Positions 56,701 through 64,000 of a stretch of 64,000 nt of DNA are shown piece after piece. Each line of letters begins with the position of its first letter. The first letter of the stretch is position 1. The notes beneath the pieces are model-generated. The model searched no databases. It was not told where the DNA came from and saw only the letters and a program-made list of their open reading frames with translations. Origin of the DNA: Papaver somniferum (Eukaryota; Streptophyta; Magnoliopsida; Ranunculales; Papaveraceae); the NCBI RefSeq assembly GCF_003573695.1, contig NC_039362.1:198812585-198876584 (forward strand), given 5' to 3'. Position numbers and translations under genes: made by a program.

Positions 56701-56900
56701 GCTGCACTATCACTGAGTCTTCCCCACAAAATGGTTGGAAACCTGACAATGAGTTACATGAATTTGATTGGGTGTTACTGATGGTGAGCTTCATGGGATT
56801 TCTAGTGGGTGCAGGCATGATTATTGGACCTCAATTTTTCTGGAAGAAAGGAAGAGAATGGGCTAATGAACATCTGAACAAATTCCTCAACATCACTTGA
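53724..56900 (+). CDS. LRR receptor-like protein (RLP-C), Cf/Ve type
   Basis: Intronless, 1058 residues. Signal peptide (about 1-33, ending HGQ), LRR N-cap (CLNHQKTLLIQLNKSL; TDCCKFWSGVGC), a long array of plant LRRs, an island with YYQNKVTVTSKVLDIELVK, last LRRs, C-cap GNDGLCGAPISNSC, a transmembrane helix (about 1016-1040, GFLVG) and an 18-residue tail KKGREWANEHLNKFLNIT. No kinase. The N-terminus (MRLLSFTT) and the whole array follow RLP-A closely, so the two arose by duplication and now lie in opposite orientation. RLP-C lacks the long cysteine-containing tail of RLP-A. In the island the usual TSKG has become TSKV. It should be a surface receptor signalling through partner kinases; the ligand is unknown. 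Confidence 0.93.
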   Translation: MRLLSFTTRFFFLVFFFLTVLELNSSNIWVHGQCLNHQKTLLIQLNKSLISSSHILPSIIKFSSKRSSWRSNTDCCKFWSGVGCDRSGHVTSLDLSNEFIHSELNSTSSLFKLQYLESLNLAFNNFILTPIPPGFGRLINLTYLNLSSSGFSGQIPVELSRMIRLVTLDLSTFLPVSNSLTLKNPDLGTLIRNLKEIKVLWLDGVNISAHGSKWCKAVSSSNGHKLQVLSLSNCYLSGPFDKSVLRLRSLYDLRLDRNNISAKVPEFFSEFRNLTSLHLNGCGLYGKFPDSVFQLRTLRSLQVSDNKLLRGTLPEFSEDKLLQDLVLSDTSFAGELPHSIGNLTLLSRLELDNCSFNGLIPTSISNLNQLQFLYLSMNGFTGVIPSINWPTSLTDINLSYNQFTGPIPPEWNKLPKLVNLNLKNNSFNGTIPSALFTLPSLQKLELTMNQFTGGLDEFPSGSSSSLEYLDISMNKLQGPIPMSIFDLSRIKILTLSSNNFNGTLSLETFFHKFKNLSSLDLSGNKLSITFISDNFTLFPQIRLLMLRSCNLSVFPAFLSNQSRLNYLDLSENQMKGKIPNWIHLIGEGYLGYLNLSYNFLEDPQLPLPPNSFNSLSILDLRSNRLQGKNPILPSSAIILDYSLNNFTTIIQNISSYTSFTLYLSLSNNQLIGEIPQSICQAGYLQVLDLSHNNLSGEIPSCLVGFIPSLAVLNLRGNNFDGIIPEIFPESCTLETLDLNGNQFEGQLPRSLVNCAMLEVLDLGNNQLTGDFPSWLGSMSNLRVLVLRSNRFHGPLGNTTGLGFQKLQIVDISFNKFTGTLCSKCFFSWTGMMVNVDETQSNHQILGFKFLELSRLYYQNKVTVTSKVLDIELVKFFTTFAFIDFSNNEFEGEIPRVIGNLSSLYALNLSRNAFSGTVPSSIGNLGRLESLDLSQNKLTGEIPLQLTELTFLSVLNLSFNQLEGKIPSGSQFQTFEVNSFEGNDGLCGAPISNSCTITESSPQNGWKPDNELHEFDWVLLMVSFMGFLVGAGMIIGPQFFWKKGREWANEHLNKFLNIT

Positions 56901-57167
56901 GAAGTTGTAAACTTGTAATATGTAAAGATGCAATGAAATTAGTAAGCTACAAATGAAATTGAAATCAGAAACTGAGTTTGCATAAAAATTTTGTTTGCTT
57001 TCTGTCCATCAGAGCCAGAGGCCGCATTTGACTCGTATGATTTATCCCAATCTTACTAGACGACTCAGACCTAATTAAAACAATTTATTCATTGTATTGA
57101 TTCAGCTCAAAAATATTTGTTACCGAGCCCATAATGTGACCAACATTCACTGAGCTAAAACCGTACA

Positions 57168-58010
57168 CTAGCTAGAGGATGATGATGGGAACACTTTTTG
57201 TTGATCTAGTCTATCAAATTTCACGCTCAGCATTCTCTTGAAAGATTTTCTAACTGAATGTGGTGGTGATGGTGGTGGAAGTGGCGGCAATGGTGGTGAT
57301 GGCATTTGGATTTCAACCAAAACTTCATGAGGAGTAGGAGGGTTACCATTCGCAACCTCATCAATATGAGATGATAACTCATTAGCTATCGTATCAATTG
57401 AAGACGGCTCTTGACTGACCGAAATTTCGTGACTTGACGGTGAATGAGTCTCCAGTGTTGATTTCTCCGGCTTCACGGGCGATCTACAAATCGGACAACT
57501 CGAATGAGATCGAAGCCACATATCAATACATTCAACATGAAACGAATGTTGACATACTGGTAACAACCTTCCTACTTCGTGTTCTTCAAATGTGCTCAAA
57601 CAAATTGCACACTCATCCAATACTGGCCCATTGGCATTAATCACATCGTCGGATTTGTAGACAAAGAGTGGGAGAGAAGCTATTGTCGAGATATCAAGAC
57701 CATCTTTTAGGAAACCGGCCGTACGATTATCATTGTAAAATTGTGTAGTAGTATTGTGGTGATGCAAAAGAGTAGGATCCAGTATATGCGATATAGTGAC
57801 CACTCTTTCTCTTCTTCTTTCACGAGCTTGACTAATCACCCATTTTGCGTACGCATGGAGTAGTAACACAAATGAAATCACGACGAGTAACGTCATAATG
57901 CCAACAAGTATTACTTTCCCGTCGTAAGAATTGATAATATCGGCTAGATTCCCATGGTGCCGATGATCCATGGATTCATGAAATGGAAATGGAGTAGAGT
58001 CACTAGACAT
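57168..58010 (-). CDS. ATL-type RING-H2 E3 ubiquitin ligase
   Basis: 280 residues, intronless. A transmembrane segment (about 33-59), a GLD motif (GLDISTIASLPLF, 104-116) and a RING-H2 finger (134-175) with spacing CX2CX15CXHX2HX2CX10CX2C (CAIC...CQHSFHVECIDMWL...CPIC). The C-terminal half is Ser/Pro-rich with a poly-Pro run (PPLPPLPPPSPP). TM, then GLD, then RING-H2 defines the ATL family: membrane-bound E3 ligases, several of which are quickly induced by elicitors. The gene lies tail to tail with RLP-C, 270 bp past its stop, and upstream of RLP-D on the same strand. Its target is unknown, and a link with the receptors is only suggested by position. Confidence 0.93.
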   Translation of the reverse strand: MSSDSTPFPFHESMDHRHHGNLADIINSYDGKVILVGIMTLLVVISFVLLLHAYAKWVISQARERRRERVVTISHILDPTLLHHHNTTTQFYNDNRTAGFLKDGLDISTIASLPLFVYKSDDVINANGPVLDECAICLSTFEEHEVGRLLPVCQHSFHVECIDMWLRSHSSCPICRSPVKPEKSTLETHSPSSHEISVSQEPSSIDTIANELSSHIDEVANGNPPTPHEVLVEIQMPSPPLPPLPPPSPPHSVRKSFKRMLSVKFDRLDQQKVFPSSSSS

Positions 58011-59093
58011 ACTGTTTGATGATGATATAGTATATGAGCTTACTTATTATAAGTGATGAAGTAGAGGGCTGATTCTACTAAAAATGATGCAATCTAAGAA
58101 GAAGAGAAGACTTTTGGTAAGATTGAGAAAAAGAAAAATTAATTGGGTTATTGGAAAATGTAAGACGTAAAAATAAAGTCGTGGATGAAGGATTGAATTA
58201 CGGGGTTTTCAGGTGCATATATGTCCATATTGCGTGTAAAGCTTGATAATGTTATCCCCTTTTCCCTACGCTTTTACAACCTTCATTAGGTTGCGTTGTA
58301 CTCCACTACTACTTGCAAACATCGCCTTGACTTGTATTTGAACATATTGTTTATCATCAGATACTTACCGGACGGGTAATATTCAGGTTGTTTTTGGCGA
58401 GTCTACTAGAAATCCGTACTGGTCATTTTGTTTGTTGCAGTGACATGGGCATATGTGCAAAATTTTAGACGAATCCCACTTGACTTCACATCGCCCCCAT
58501 CCAGTGGGAACTAGTATATTTTATCCCTGGCACATTCAATCCTGGTGAACTTTACCACTTTGGTAGAAACAGCTGAACAAGCTCTATGGTGACCACGTAA
58601 TAAATCTAAAAAGCAAATTAGAAGTGATTTTTGTACGGATTGGGTAGATTTATCAATGAACGAAGCGTACATGGAGTATGGACAACCCCACCTTTTTACC
58701 TTCCCATTCTTACTCTCTCTCTCTCTGCATCGGGGCTTGGAAGACAGACTTTTCTAGTTGCTTCAACTTGAAGAAGGGTGTTGAAGCACTAAATTTTTCT
58801 ATTGTACATTTGTACTGTTGAATGATTTTATACGATAAGTTTAATAACACTTGTTATTTTTATTCATAGCACAACTCAACTTCTTATACGGTAAAATTGG
58901 CAAGTACTTTGCACTTGAAGCTATTCAAATATGAAAGTCGAAGTCATAAATTCTCTGCTTTCACAAGTGTGATAGTAATTGTTTGAAATTCGAGAAAACG
59001 ATAATACGAGCAATATATATCAATGTTTGCTAAGACATTTCATTCTATATGGAGACCTTCACCACCAGAGCCTGTTTTTCCCGTTGCATCGTA
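58011..59093. other. ATL promoter region and RLP-D 3' flank, no gene seen
   Basis: Non-coding. It contains a CT repeat (CTCTCTCTCTCTCTC, about 58715-58729). No transposon end or RNA gene recognised. Confidence 0.5.
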
Positions 59094-62000
59094 TCAACTA
59101 ATGCGAAGGATTTTGTTCATAAGCTCGTTAGCCCATTCTCTCCCTCTTTTCCAAACATATTGAGGTCCAATAACAATGCTTGCACCGACTAGGAATCCCA
59201 AAAACGTAACTACAAGTAATACCCAATCAAATTCGTCGTTAGAACTTGAACCATTTTGCGGCAACTTAGAAATGTAGCTGCATTCTTTGGACAAGGGAGC
59301 TCCGCATAACCCATCATTTCCTTCAAAGGAATTTGCAGTGAAAGTTTGAAATTGATTTCCAGATGGGATTTTTCCCACGAGTTTGTTGAAAGAGAAGTTC
59401 ACGACGGAGAGGAATGATAAGCTTGCTAATTGGGAGGGAATCTCTCCACTTAGTATGTTCTTCGAGAGGTCTAATGACTCGAGATGTATAAGATTCCCGA
59501 AAGTCGATGGGATTGGGCCTGTGAGGGCGTTTCTTGAGAAATTAAGAATGTAAAGTGACGTGAGATTTCCAATGGCCTCTGGTATCTCCCCTTCAAATAC
59601 ATTATTTGAGAAATCAATGCTTGTAAAAATGTTAAGGATCTTTACTACTTCCATGTCTACCCCTTTGCTGGTAACTTCCACTGCTGGTTGGTAGCTATAA
59701 CTGCCGTTACTTTCAGAAATTAATAGCTTATCGTCTTGGATCCATTTTGCTGCTTCTACTCTTACCATCATGGCCTTCCAACTTGAAAAGCATTCCTTGG
59801 ATATAAAACCTGAAAACTTATTAGAGGATAAGTCAATAATTTGCAATTTTGGCAAGTTGCACTTAGTACCTTGATTTCCCCAGGGACCATAAAATTTGTT
59901 GGACCGTAGCACAAGAACACGCAAATGCGACATATTCCCTAACGAGGATGGGAAACCACCAGTAAATTGATTATTTCCCAAATCTAAAACCTCTAGTATT
60001 GTACAATTTGCTAGAGATTTTGGTAGATGCCCTTCAAATCTGTTTCCATTAAGATCAAGTGTCTTTAGACCACAATAATCTACAAATAGTGTCTGGGGTA
60101 TGTTTTCTTGAAAGTTGTTTCCTCGTAGAAGTAAAACTTCGATCAACCATATACAAGGAGGTATAGGTCCACTCAAGTTGTTGTGTGATAGATCAAGAAA
60201 AGAAAGCGCACCAACTTTACATATTGACATAGGAATTACTCCACTAAGTTGATTTCTTGCTAGAGATAAAGATACAATGGATGACTGGGAAGGAAAAAGA
60301 TTTGTAACCATAGAGGTAAAGTTGTTTAGTGAGTAATCCAAGAAGTCGACATTTAACGGTAAGATTATATTTTTCCCTTGAAGCATGTTGGAGTGGAGGT
60401 CTAGCAAACGCAGAGAATGAAAACTATCGATGGGTAAGAGTTGGTCAGGATCTTCAAAAAAGTTGTGAGAAAGATTTAAGTGATAAAGGTTCCCATTGCC
60501 GATCTTCCAAATCCAGTTGGGTATTTTTCCATGGATATTATTGTTGGAAAGATCAAGAAAATTCATCCTAGATTGATTATTCAAAAAGACGGGGAATTTG
60601 GTTAAGTTACAAGAACTCAATCCCAAACTGTCAAGTTGAGGAGACAATGCAAAATTAGCACCAGTAGTACGGATCGACAGTTTGTTACCTGAAAGGCTGA
60701 GACTCGAGAGATTTCTCATCTTATGGAAGACCATACTTAGACTTATTGTGCCACAAAATTCATTTGAATCAAGTATGAGAACTAGCAACTCAGAAAGTTG
60801 GAATATTGATGCTGGAATAGGACCTTGAAGTTCATTATCACTCAAATCAAGCCATTCCAACGAAGATGAAGATACAATGGAAAATTCACCAAGGCGGCCA
60901 GTAAAATGATTCATGGCGAGGTCTAACTTCTGCAGTGATGGAAGAGTAAAATATTTCGATGGTATTGTTCCATTGAATGAGTTATTTTTCAAGTTCAAGC
61001 TAACTAGCTTCGGAAGCATACTCCAATGAGAAAGAATTGGACCTGCTAAACGATTATCAGAAAGGTCTACTTTTATGAGGCTCTCTGATCGGCCGAATGA
61101 TGGGATCAAACCAGTGAAACTGTTGGATGATATGTCTAGATATTGAAGTTGGTTTAGCTTTGAAAATGAAGCGGGGATTGATCCATTAAATCTAGAGTTC
61201 CGGAGATCTATATAAGATAAAAATCGAAGAGAACCAATAGAGTTTGGTAATTCGCCTGTGAAGCTTGTGTCTGACAGCACCAACTTCCGAAGCTCCCCAT
61301 CCATGGGGAATTCTGGTAAAGAACCACCAAGACGCCCATTATTTGCTAGAGACAGACTTTGAAGAGTTTTTACATTTAAAAGTTTTAGTGGGAGTTTTCC
61401 ATACAAATCACAGTTCCTTAGATCTAAGGAATTCAAGCTGGGGAAGTCTCCAAGGAAATCTGGTATTTCACTTGAGATCATATTGTTGCTGAGGTTAAGC
61501 TTATTAAGTGATTGAAGTTGTAAGAAAGATGAATCAATAGGCCCTGAAAGAAAACAATCAGACAAACTCAATACCTCTAGTTTAGGGAGCGAAGAGGACA
61601 AGGTTTGACTCCACTTGCTGCGATGTTCAGATATATCTACTCCATTTAACACGAGTTCTCTCAATTCTGTTAAATTGCGAGTAAGTGTTTCGAGATTTGG
61701 GTCACTCATTACCATCCGCGGTAAGTCATAGTAGTAATAATAATCATTAAAATTGAAACTGCTAGAGAGATCGAGCGAAACCAACCTTGTCAAACGTGAT
61801 ATGCCTATCGGAATTTGCCCCGACAAGTGTGAGCTTGATAGATTCAGATATTTCAAGTTTGTAAGTTGGTCTAACCCAGATGGAATCGATGCAGAAACAA
61901 AAGACTCGAAATAGTCAGCCGAATAATATAATTGTTGGCGGAACATGTTGTGAGCCAGATTCAATCTCTCTAGGTACTGAAGTTTAAATAAGCTGCTAGA

Positions 62001-62318
62001 ATTATGTAGTCCACCGTTAATGCCTTCATTACTAAGATCTAAACTGATAACATGACCAGCTCCATCACAAATAATACCACCCCAAGAACAACAATCAGTG
62101 TTCCAACTCCAAGAAATACGCTTTGTTGATAAGAAAAAATAATCTGAAGAAAGACTGTGATTCAACTGGAGCAGCAGAGCTTTCTGATCACTCAGGCATT
62201 GCCCTTGAACAAAGTTGTTGCCAGAGTGAGAGAAACTAAATATGAAAAGGAATAACAAAAGGCATCCACCTTGAAGAAAGTTCATTGGAGGAGATGAACA
62301 AAACTTTTCGATTTTCAT
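59094..62318 (-). CDS. LRR receptor-like protein (RLP-D), Cf/Ve type
   Basis: Intronless, 1074 residues from the first Met; a second Met at residue 12 (MNFLQGGCLL) sits directly before the hydrophobic signal sequence and may be the real start. LRR N-cap (CLSDQKALLLQLNHSL; TDCCSWGGIIC, one residue shorter between cysteines than in the other three), a long LRR array, an island with YSYQPAVEVTSKGVDMEVVKI, final LRRs, C-cap GNDGLCGAPLSKEC, transmembrane helix (about 1032-1056, GFLVG) and an 18-residue tail. An insertion near residues 125-140 (YSADYFESF) and a Tyr-rich loop (NDYYYYYDLP, about 205) are not seen in the other copies. The tail resembles that of RLP-C. No kinase domain. Confidence 0.93.
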   Translation of the reverse strand: MKIEKFCSSPPMNFLQGGCLLLFLFIFSFSHSGNNFVQGQCLSDQKALLLQLNHSLSSDYFFLSTKRISWSWNTDCCSWGGIICDGAGHVISLDLSNEGINGGLHNSSSLFKLQYLERLNLAHNMFRQQLYYSADYFESFVSASIPSGLDQLTNLKYLNLSSSHLSGQIPIGISRLTRLVSLDLSSSFNFNDYYYYYDLPRMVMSDPNLETLTRNLTELRELVLNGVDISEHRSKWSQTLSSSLPKLEVLSLSDCFLSGPIDSSFLQLQSLNKLNLSNNMISSEIPDFLGDFPSLNSLDLRNCDLYGKLPLKLLNVKTLQSLSLANNGRLGGSLPEFPMDGELRKLVLSDTSFTGELPNSIGSLRFLSYIDLRNSRFNGSIPASFSKLNQLQYLDISSNSFTGLIPSFGRSESLIKVDLSDNRLAGPILSHWSMLPKLVSLNLKNNSFNGTIPSKYFTLPSLQKLDLAMNHFTGRLGEFSIVSSSSLEWLDLSDNELQGPIPASIFQLSELLVLILDSNEFCGTISLSMVFHKMRNLSSLSLSGNKLSIRTTGANFALSPQLDSLGLSSCNLTKFPVFLNNQSRMNFLDLSNNNIHGKIPNWIWKIGNGNLYHLNLSHNFFEDPDQLLPIDSFHSLRLLDLHSNMLQGKNIILPLNVDFLDYSLNNFTSMVTNLFPSQSSIVSLSLARNQLSGVIPMSICKVGALSFLDLSHNNLSGPIPPCIWLIEVLLLRGNNFQENIPQTLFVDYCGLKTLDLNGNRFEGHLPKSLANCTILEVLDLGNNQFTGGFPSSLGNMSHLRVLVLRSNKFYGPWGNQGTKCNLPKLQIIDLSSNKFSGFISKECFSSWKAMMVRVEAAKWIQDDKLLISESNGSYSYQPAVEVTSKGVDMEVVKILNIFTSIDFSNNVFEGEIPEAIGNLTSLYILNFSRNALTGPIPSTFGNLIHLESLDLSKNILSGEIPSQLASLSFLSVVNFSFNKLVGKIPSGNQFQTFTANSFEGNDGLCGAPLSKECSYISKLPQNGSSSNDEFDWVLLVVTFLGFLVGASIVIGPQYVWKRGREWANELMNKILRIS

Positions 62319-63250
62319 TGAACAATATGCCTTGCGTACTTAGTTCTCCTCCAGAAAGAAGTTATATATAAATGTTCAGGAATTCTGAATTGAAGGTATA
62401 GGGATTTCAGTCAAGGATGAATTGACACACCACCATCTAGCTAAACCATTGATTTTTGTGAATTTCAGTGTTTGTTCTCGTTCATGATGGATCAAAAGAA
62501 ACCATAGGGACAACATTAATGGTGTAGAGGGCTAAGCACTAGCAGTTGAAAGTTCACGTCAAGAAAAAGCCACAACGAAATGAAGACTTTGGGGCGTTAT
62601 GAATTCAGAAAGTATTAAGGTGCTTGAAGTGCTTCCTACAAGGGGCCTACAGACGACTGACCTCTACGGTATGACCGTCCCTCATGGACCCCGATTATAG
62701 ATGTTTCTAAATTGTGACTCAGAGAGGTAGCGGAAGGTGGGGTAGCCGACGCACATTTGACTTTTAAGTCAGAGTAACCACGAAAAAGTAGCTAGTTTTG
62801 AGGTTTACATGCAGAAAAGATCATTAGGATGCATTCTTGACTACTTAAACAGTGTATTGTGCAATACATACCGGGACATGAATTCATCACTCTCATAAAT
62901 GGTACAAGCTTGGTGGACTACACGCCTTGCACATGCAAATCTCCAAATAAGACTGCCACGAATACCGCCTGAGCTCTGCAATGTGGGGACCGCTAGTTCC
63001 ATGTTGCCATCTTACTGTGCCACCAAAGGGTGTGCAGGACGCCAAGACCCACTTCCCAATTCTACAAAATCAGTACTGATAATACTCCCGTACATGTAAA
63101 ACAATTAGGTTGAATCCCTGTCTAAATCATCCAAATTACAAAATGTGGAACATTTTTATTGTACGCGGAAACTTTGACCTTACTGTATATGGGTCTTGGT
63201 GGAAACGGTCACTTGAACTAAATTAGTTAGCAGAGTATTTTCTGCAGCGG
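62319..63250. other. RLP-D upstream region and spacer, no gene seen
   Basis: Contains the presumed RLP-D promoter. Short frames here (e.g. 62899-63099) show no recognisable protein. Confidence 0.5.
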
Positions 63251-63406
63251 TGCTATTCAACTCCCTATTCTCCAATTCTCTATTCTCCTCCCTACAATCT
63301 AAATCCCATATTTAGGAAATGATAAATCCCACCTAAACCTAAATGCGGACGACATAGATATATGGCTTAGATTGTAGAGAGGTGAAAAATAGGGAGTCAA
63401 ATAACA
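63251..63406. mobile_element. Small inverted-repeat element (MITE-like)
   Basis: The ends are inverted over about 45 bp: left TGCTATTCAACTCCCTATTC, right on the other strand TGTTATTTGACTCCCTATTT, and inner CCTACAATCTAA against CTCTACAATCTAA. About 156 bp long. No clear target duplication was found, so the superfamily is open. Confidence 0.6.
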
Positions 63407-64000
63407 TTTTGGTATTCTTTGAATTTTTTTTTTTGGTATCGACCATTTCCAAGTGTCAATGACATCTTACTAATTTGTTTGACTTTTTGCAATCTACATA
63501 AAAACCGTGTCTGATGTGGCGCCTTCGTGGCACTGACATTTCTCTCTCCAACTGTAAAGCTTGTCCCCTATGTTTTCACCATCCATTTATCAAGTGAAAT
63601 TATAATTGTTTTTAGACTTCGATTTACTGTGAAAAGCATGTTTCCATATTCCTTTTGCTTCTTTCCCTATCTCATAACAAGTCCATGCTCTTAATCAAAT
63701 CCTGTCTAATCCTTTGATTAATTTCATTTTCACCGTTTTCTCCAAGCTAACAAATTTGAGGCCTTATCTGAAATTAAGCTAATTTAACTTCACCATTTCT
63801 TTTTTACTTACTTCACGAATTTGGGTTTCTTCGAAACGTCTTCTGTTTATGTAGGCATGATGCTACTCAATTTGGTATTTATAGTCTGATGTTTACACTA
63901 TAATAATCACGATGCTACTCGATTAAAATTCTAGGGAACAAGTTTAATATATAGCAATTTTTTTGATGTTTTCCAGCTGTTGATGTGGCTGATTAAGATG
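63407..64000. other. Right edge, no gene seen
   Basis: AT-rich, non-coding as far as visible. A gene starting beyond the edge cannot be excluded. Confidence 0.5.

Noticed and set aside
1..64000. CRISPR array or bacterial operon
   Set aside because: The regular repeats are palindromic minisatellites within plant transposons, without unique spacers of constant length or cas genes.

Overview
The window is nuclear DNA of a flowering plant. The evidence is spliced genes with GT-AG introns, intronless leucine-rich-repeat receptor-like proteins of the Cf/Ve type, a RING-H2 ATL ubiquitin ligase, a pectin-methylesterase-inhibitor-like protein, a plant tRNA-Lys, and plant transposon families (Ty3/Gypsy, LINE, CACTA, PIF/Harbinger, Mutator-like). 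Coding style and repeats suggest a eudicot. A Papaver-type genome is my impression only and is not proven here.

Layout. 0-3 kb: exon remnants, one resembling multiple inositol polyphosphate phosphatase, among palindromic TGTGTAACT/AGTTACACA minisatellites. 3.5-4.1 kb: PMEI-like gene (-). 5.5-8.9 kb: receptor-like protein RLP-A (-). 10.2-10.8 kb: Harbinger-type MITE with a palindromic GGCGGACTTT array. 12.5 kb: intact tRNA-Lys(CUU) beside decayed repeats, one with a partial tRNA copy. 13.2-28.0 kb: a Ty3/Gypsy element on the minus strand with both LTRs and gag, protease and integrase-tail remnants. It also carries a spliced antisense coiled-coil gene and is interrupted by a 5.2-kb LINE and a 320-bp Mutator-type MITE. 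28.1-31.1 kb: RLP-B (-), 80 bp from the retroelement. 31.8-35.3 kb: Mutator-like element with a 9-bp target duplication, a degenerate gene and TTCGGC/GCCGAA arrays. 36.0-39.2 kb: 12-exon RIO1 protein kinase gene (-) with a disturbed first exon. 39.4-46.4 kb: nested transposons 0.2 kb upstream of RIO1: a deleted PIF/Harbinger element containing a complete-ended CACTA element, abutted by a MITE on the same TAA target. 47.3-52.1 kb: two decayed LINEs, one carrying a TG...CA segment like a solo LTR. 53.7-62.3 kb: RLP-C (+), ATL RING-H2 ligase (-), RLP-D (-). The remainder is non-coding with a small MITE-like inverted repeat.

The host genes fit an immune-receptor cluster: four intact cell-surface receptor-like proteins that would need a partner kinase (SOBIR1/BAK1 type in other plants), with an ATL ligase among them. 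RIO1 is an unrelated housekeeping ribosome-biogenesis kinase.

The most unusual signal cuts across element classes. At least five different repeats (0-3 kb, the 10.3-kb MITE, the 25-kb MITE, the 32-34-kb Mutator-like element and the 48-kb LTR-like segment) each contain an array of short inverted repeats with its own sequence, and some units show paired changes in both arms.
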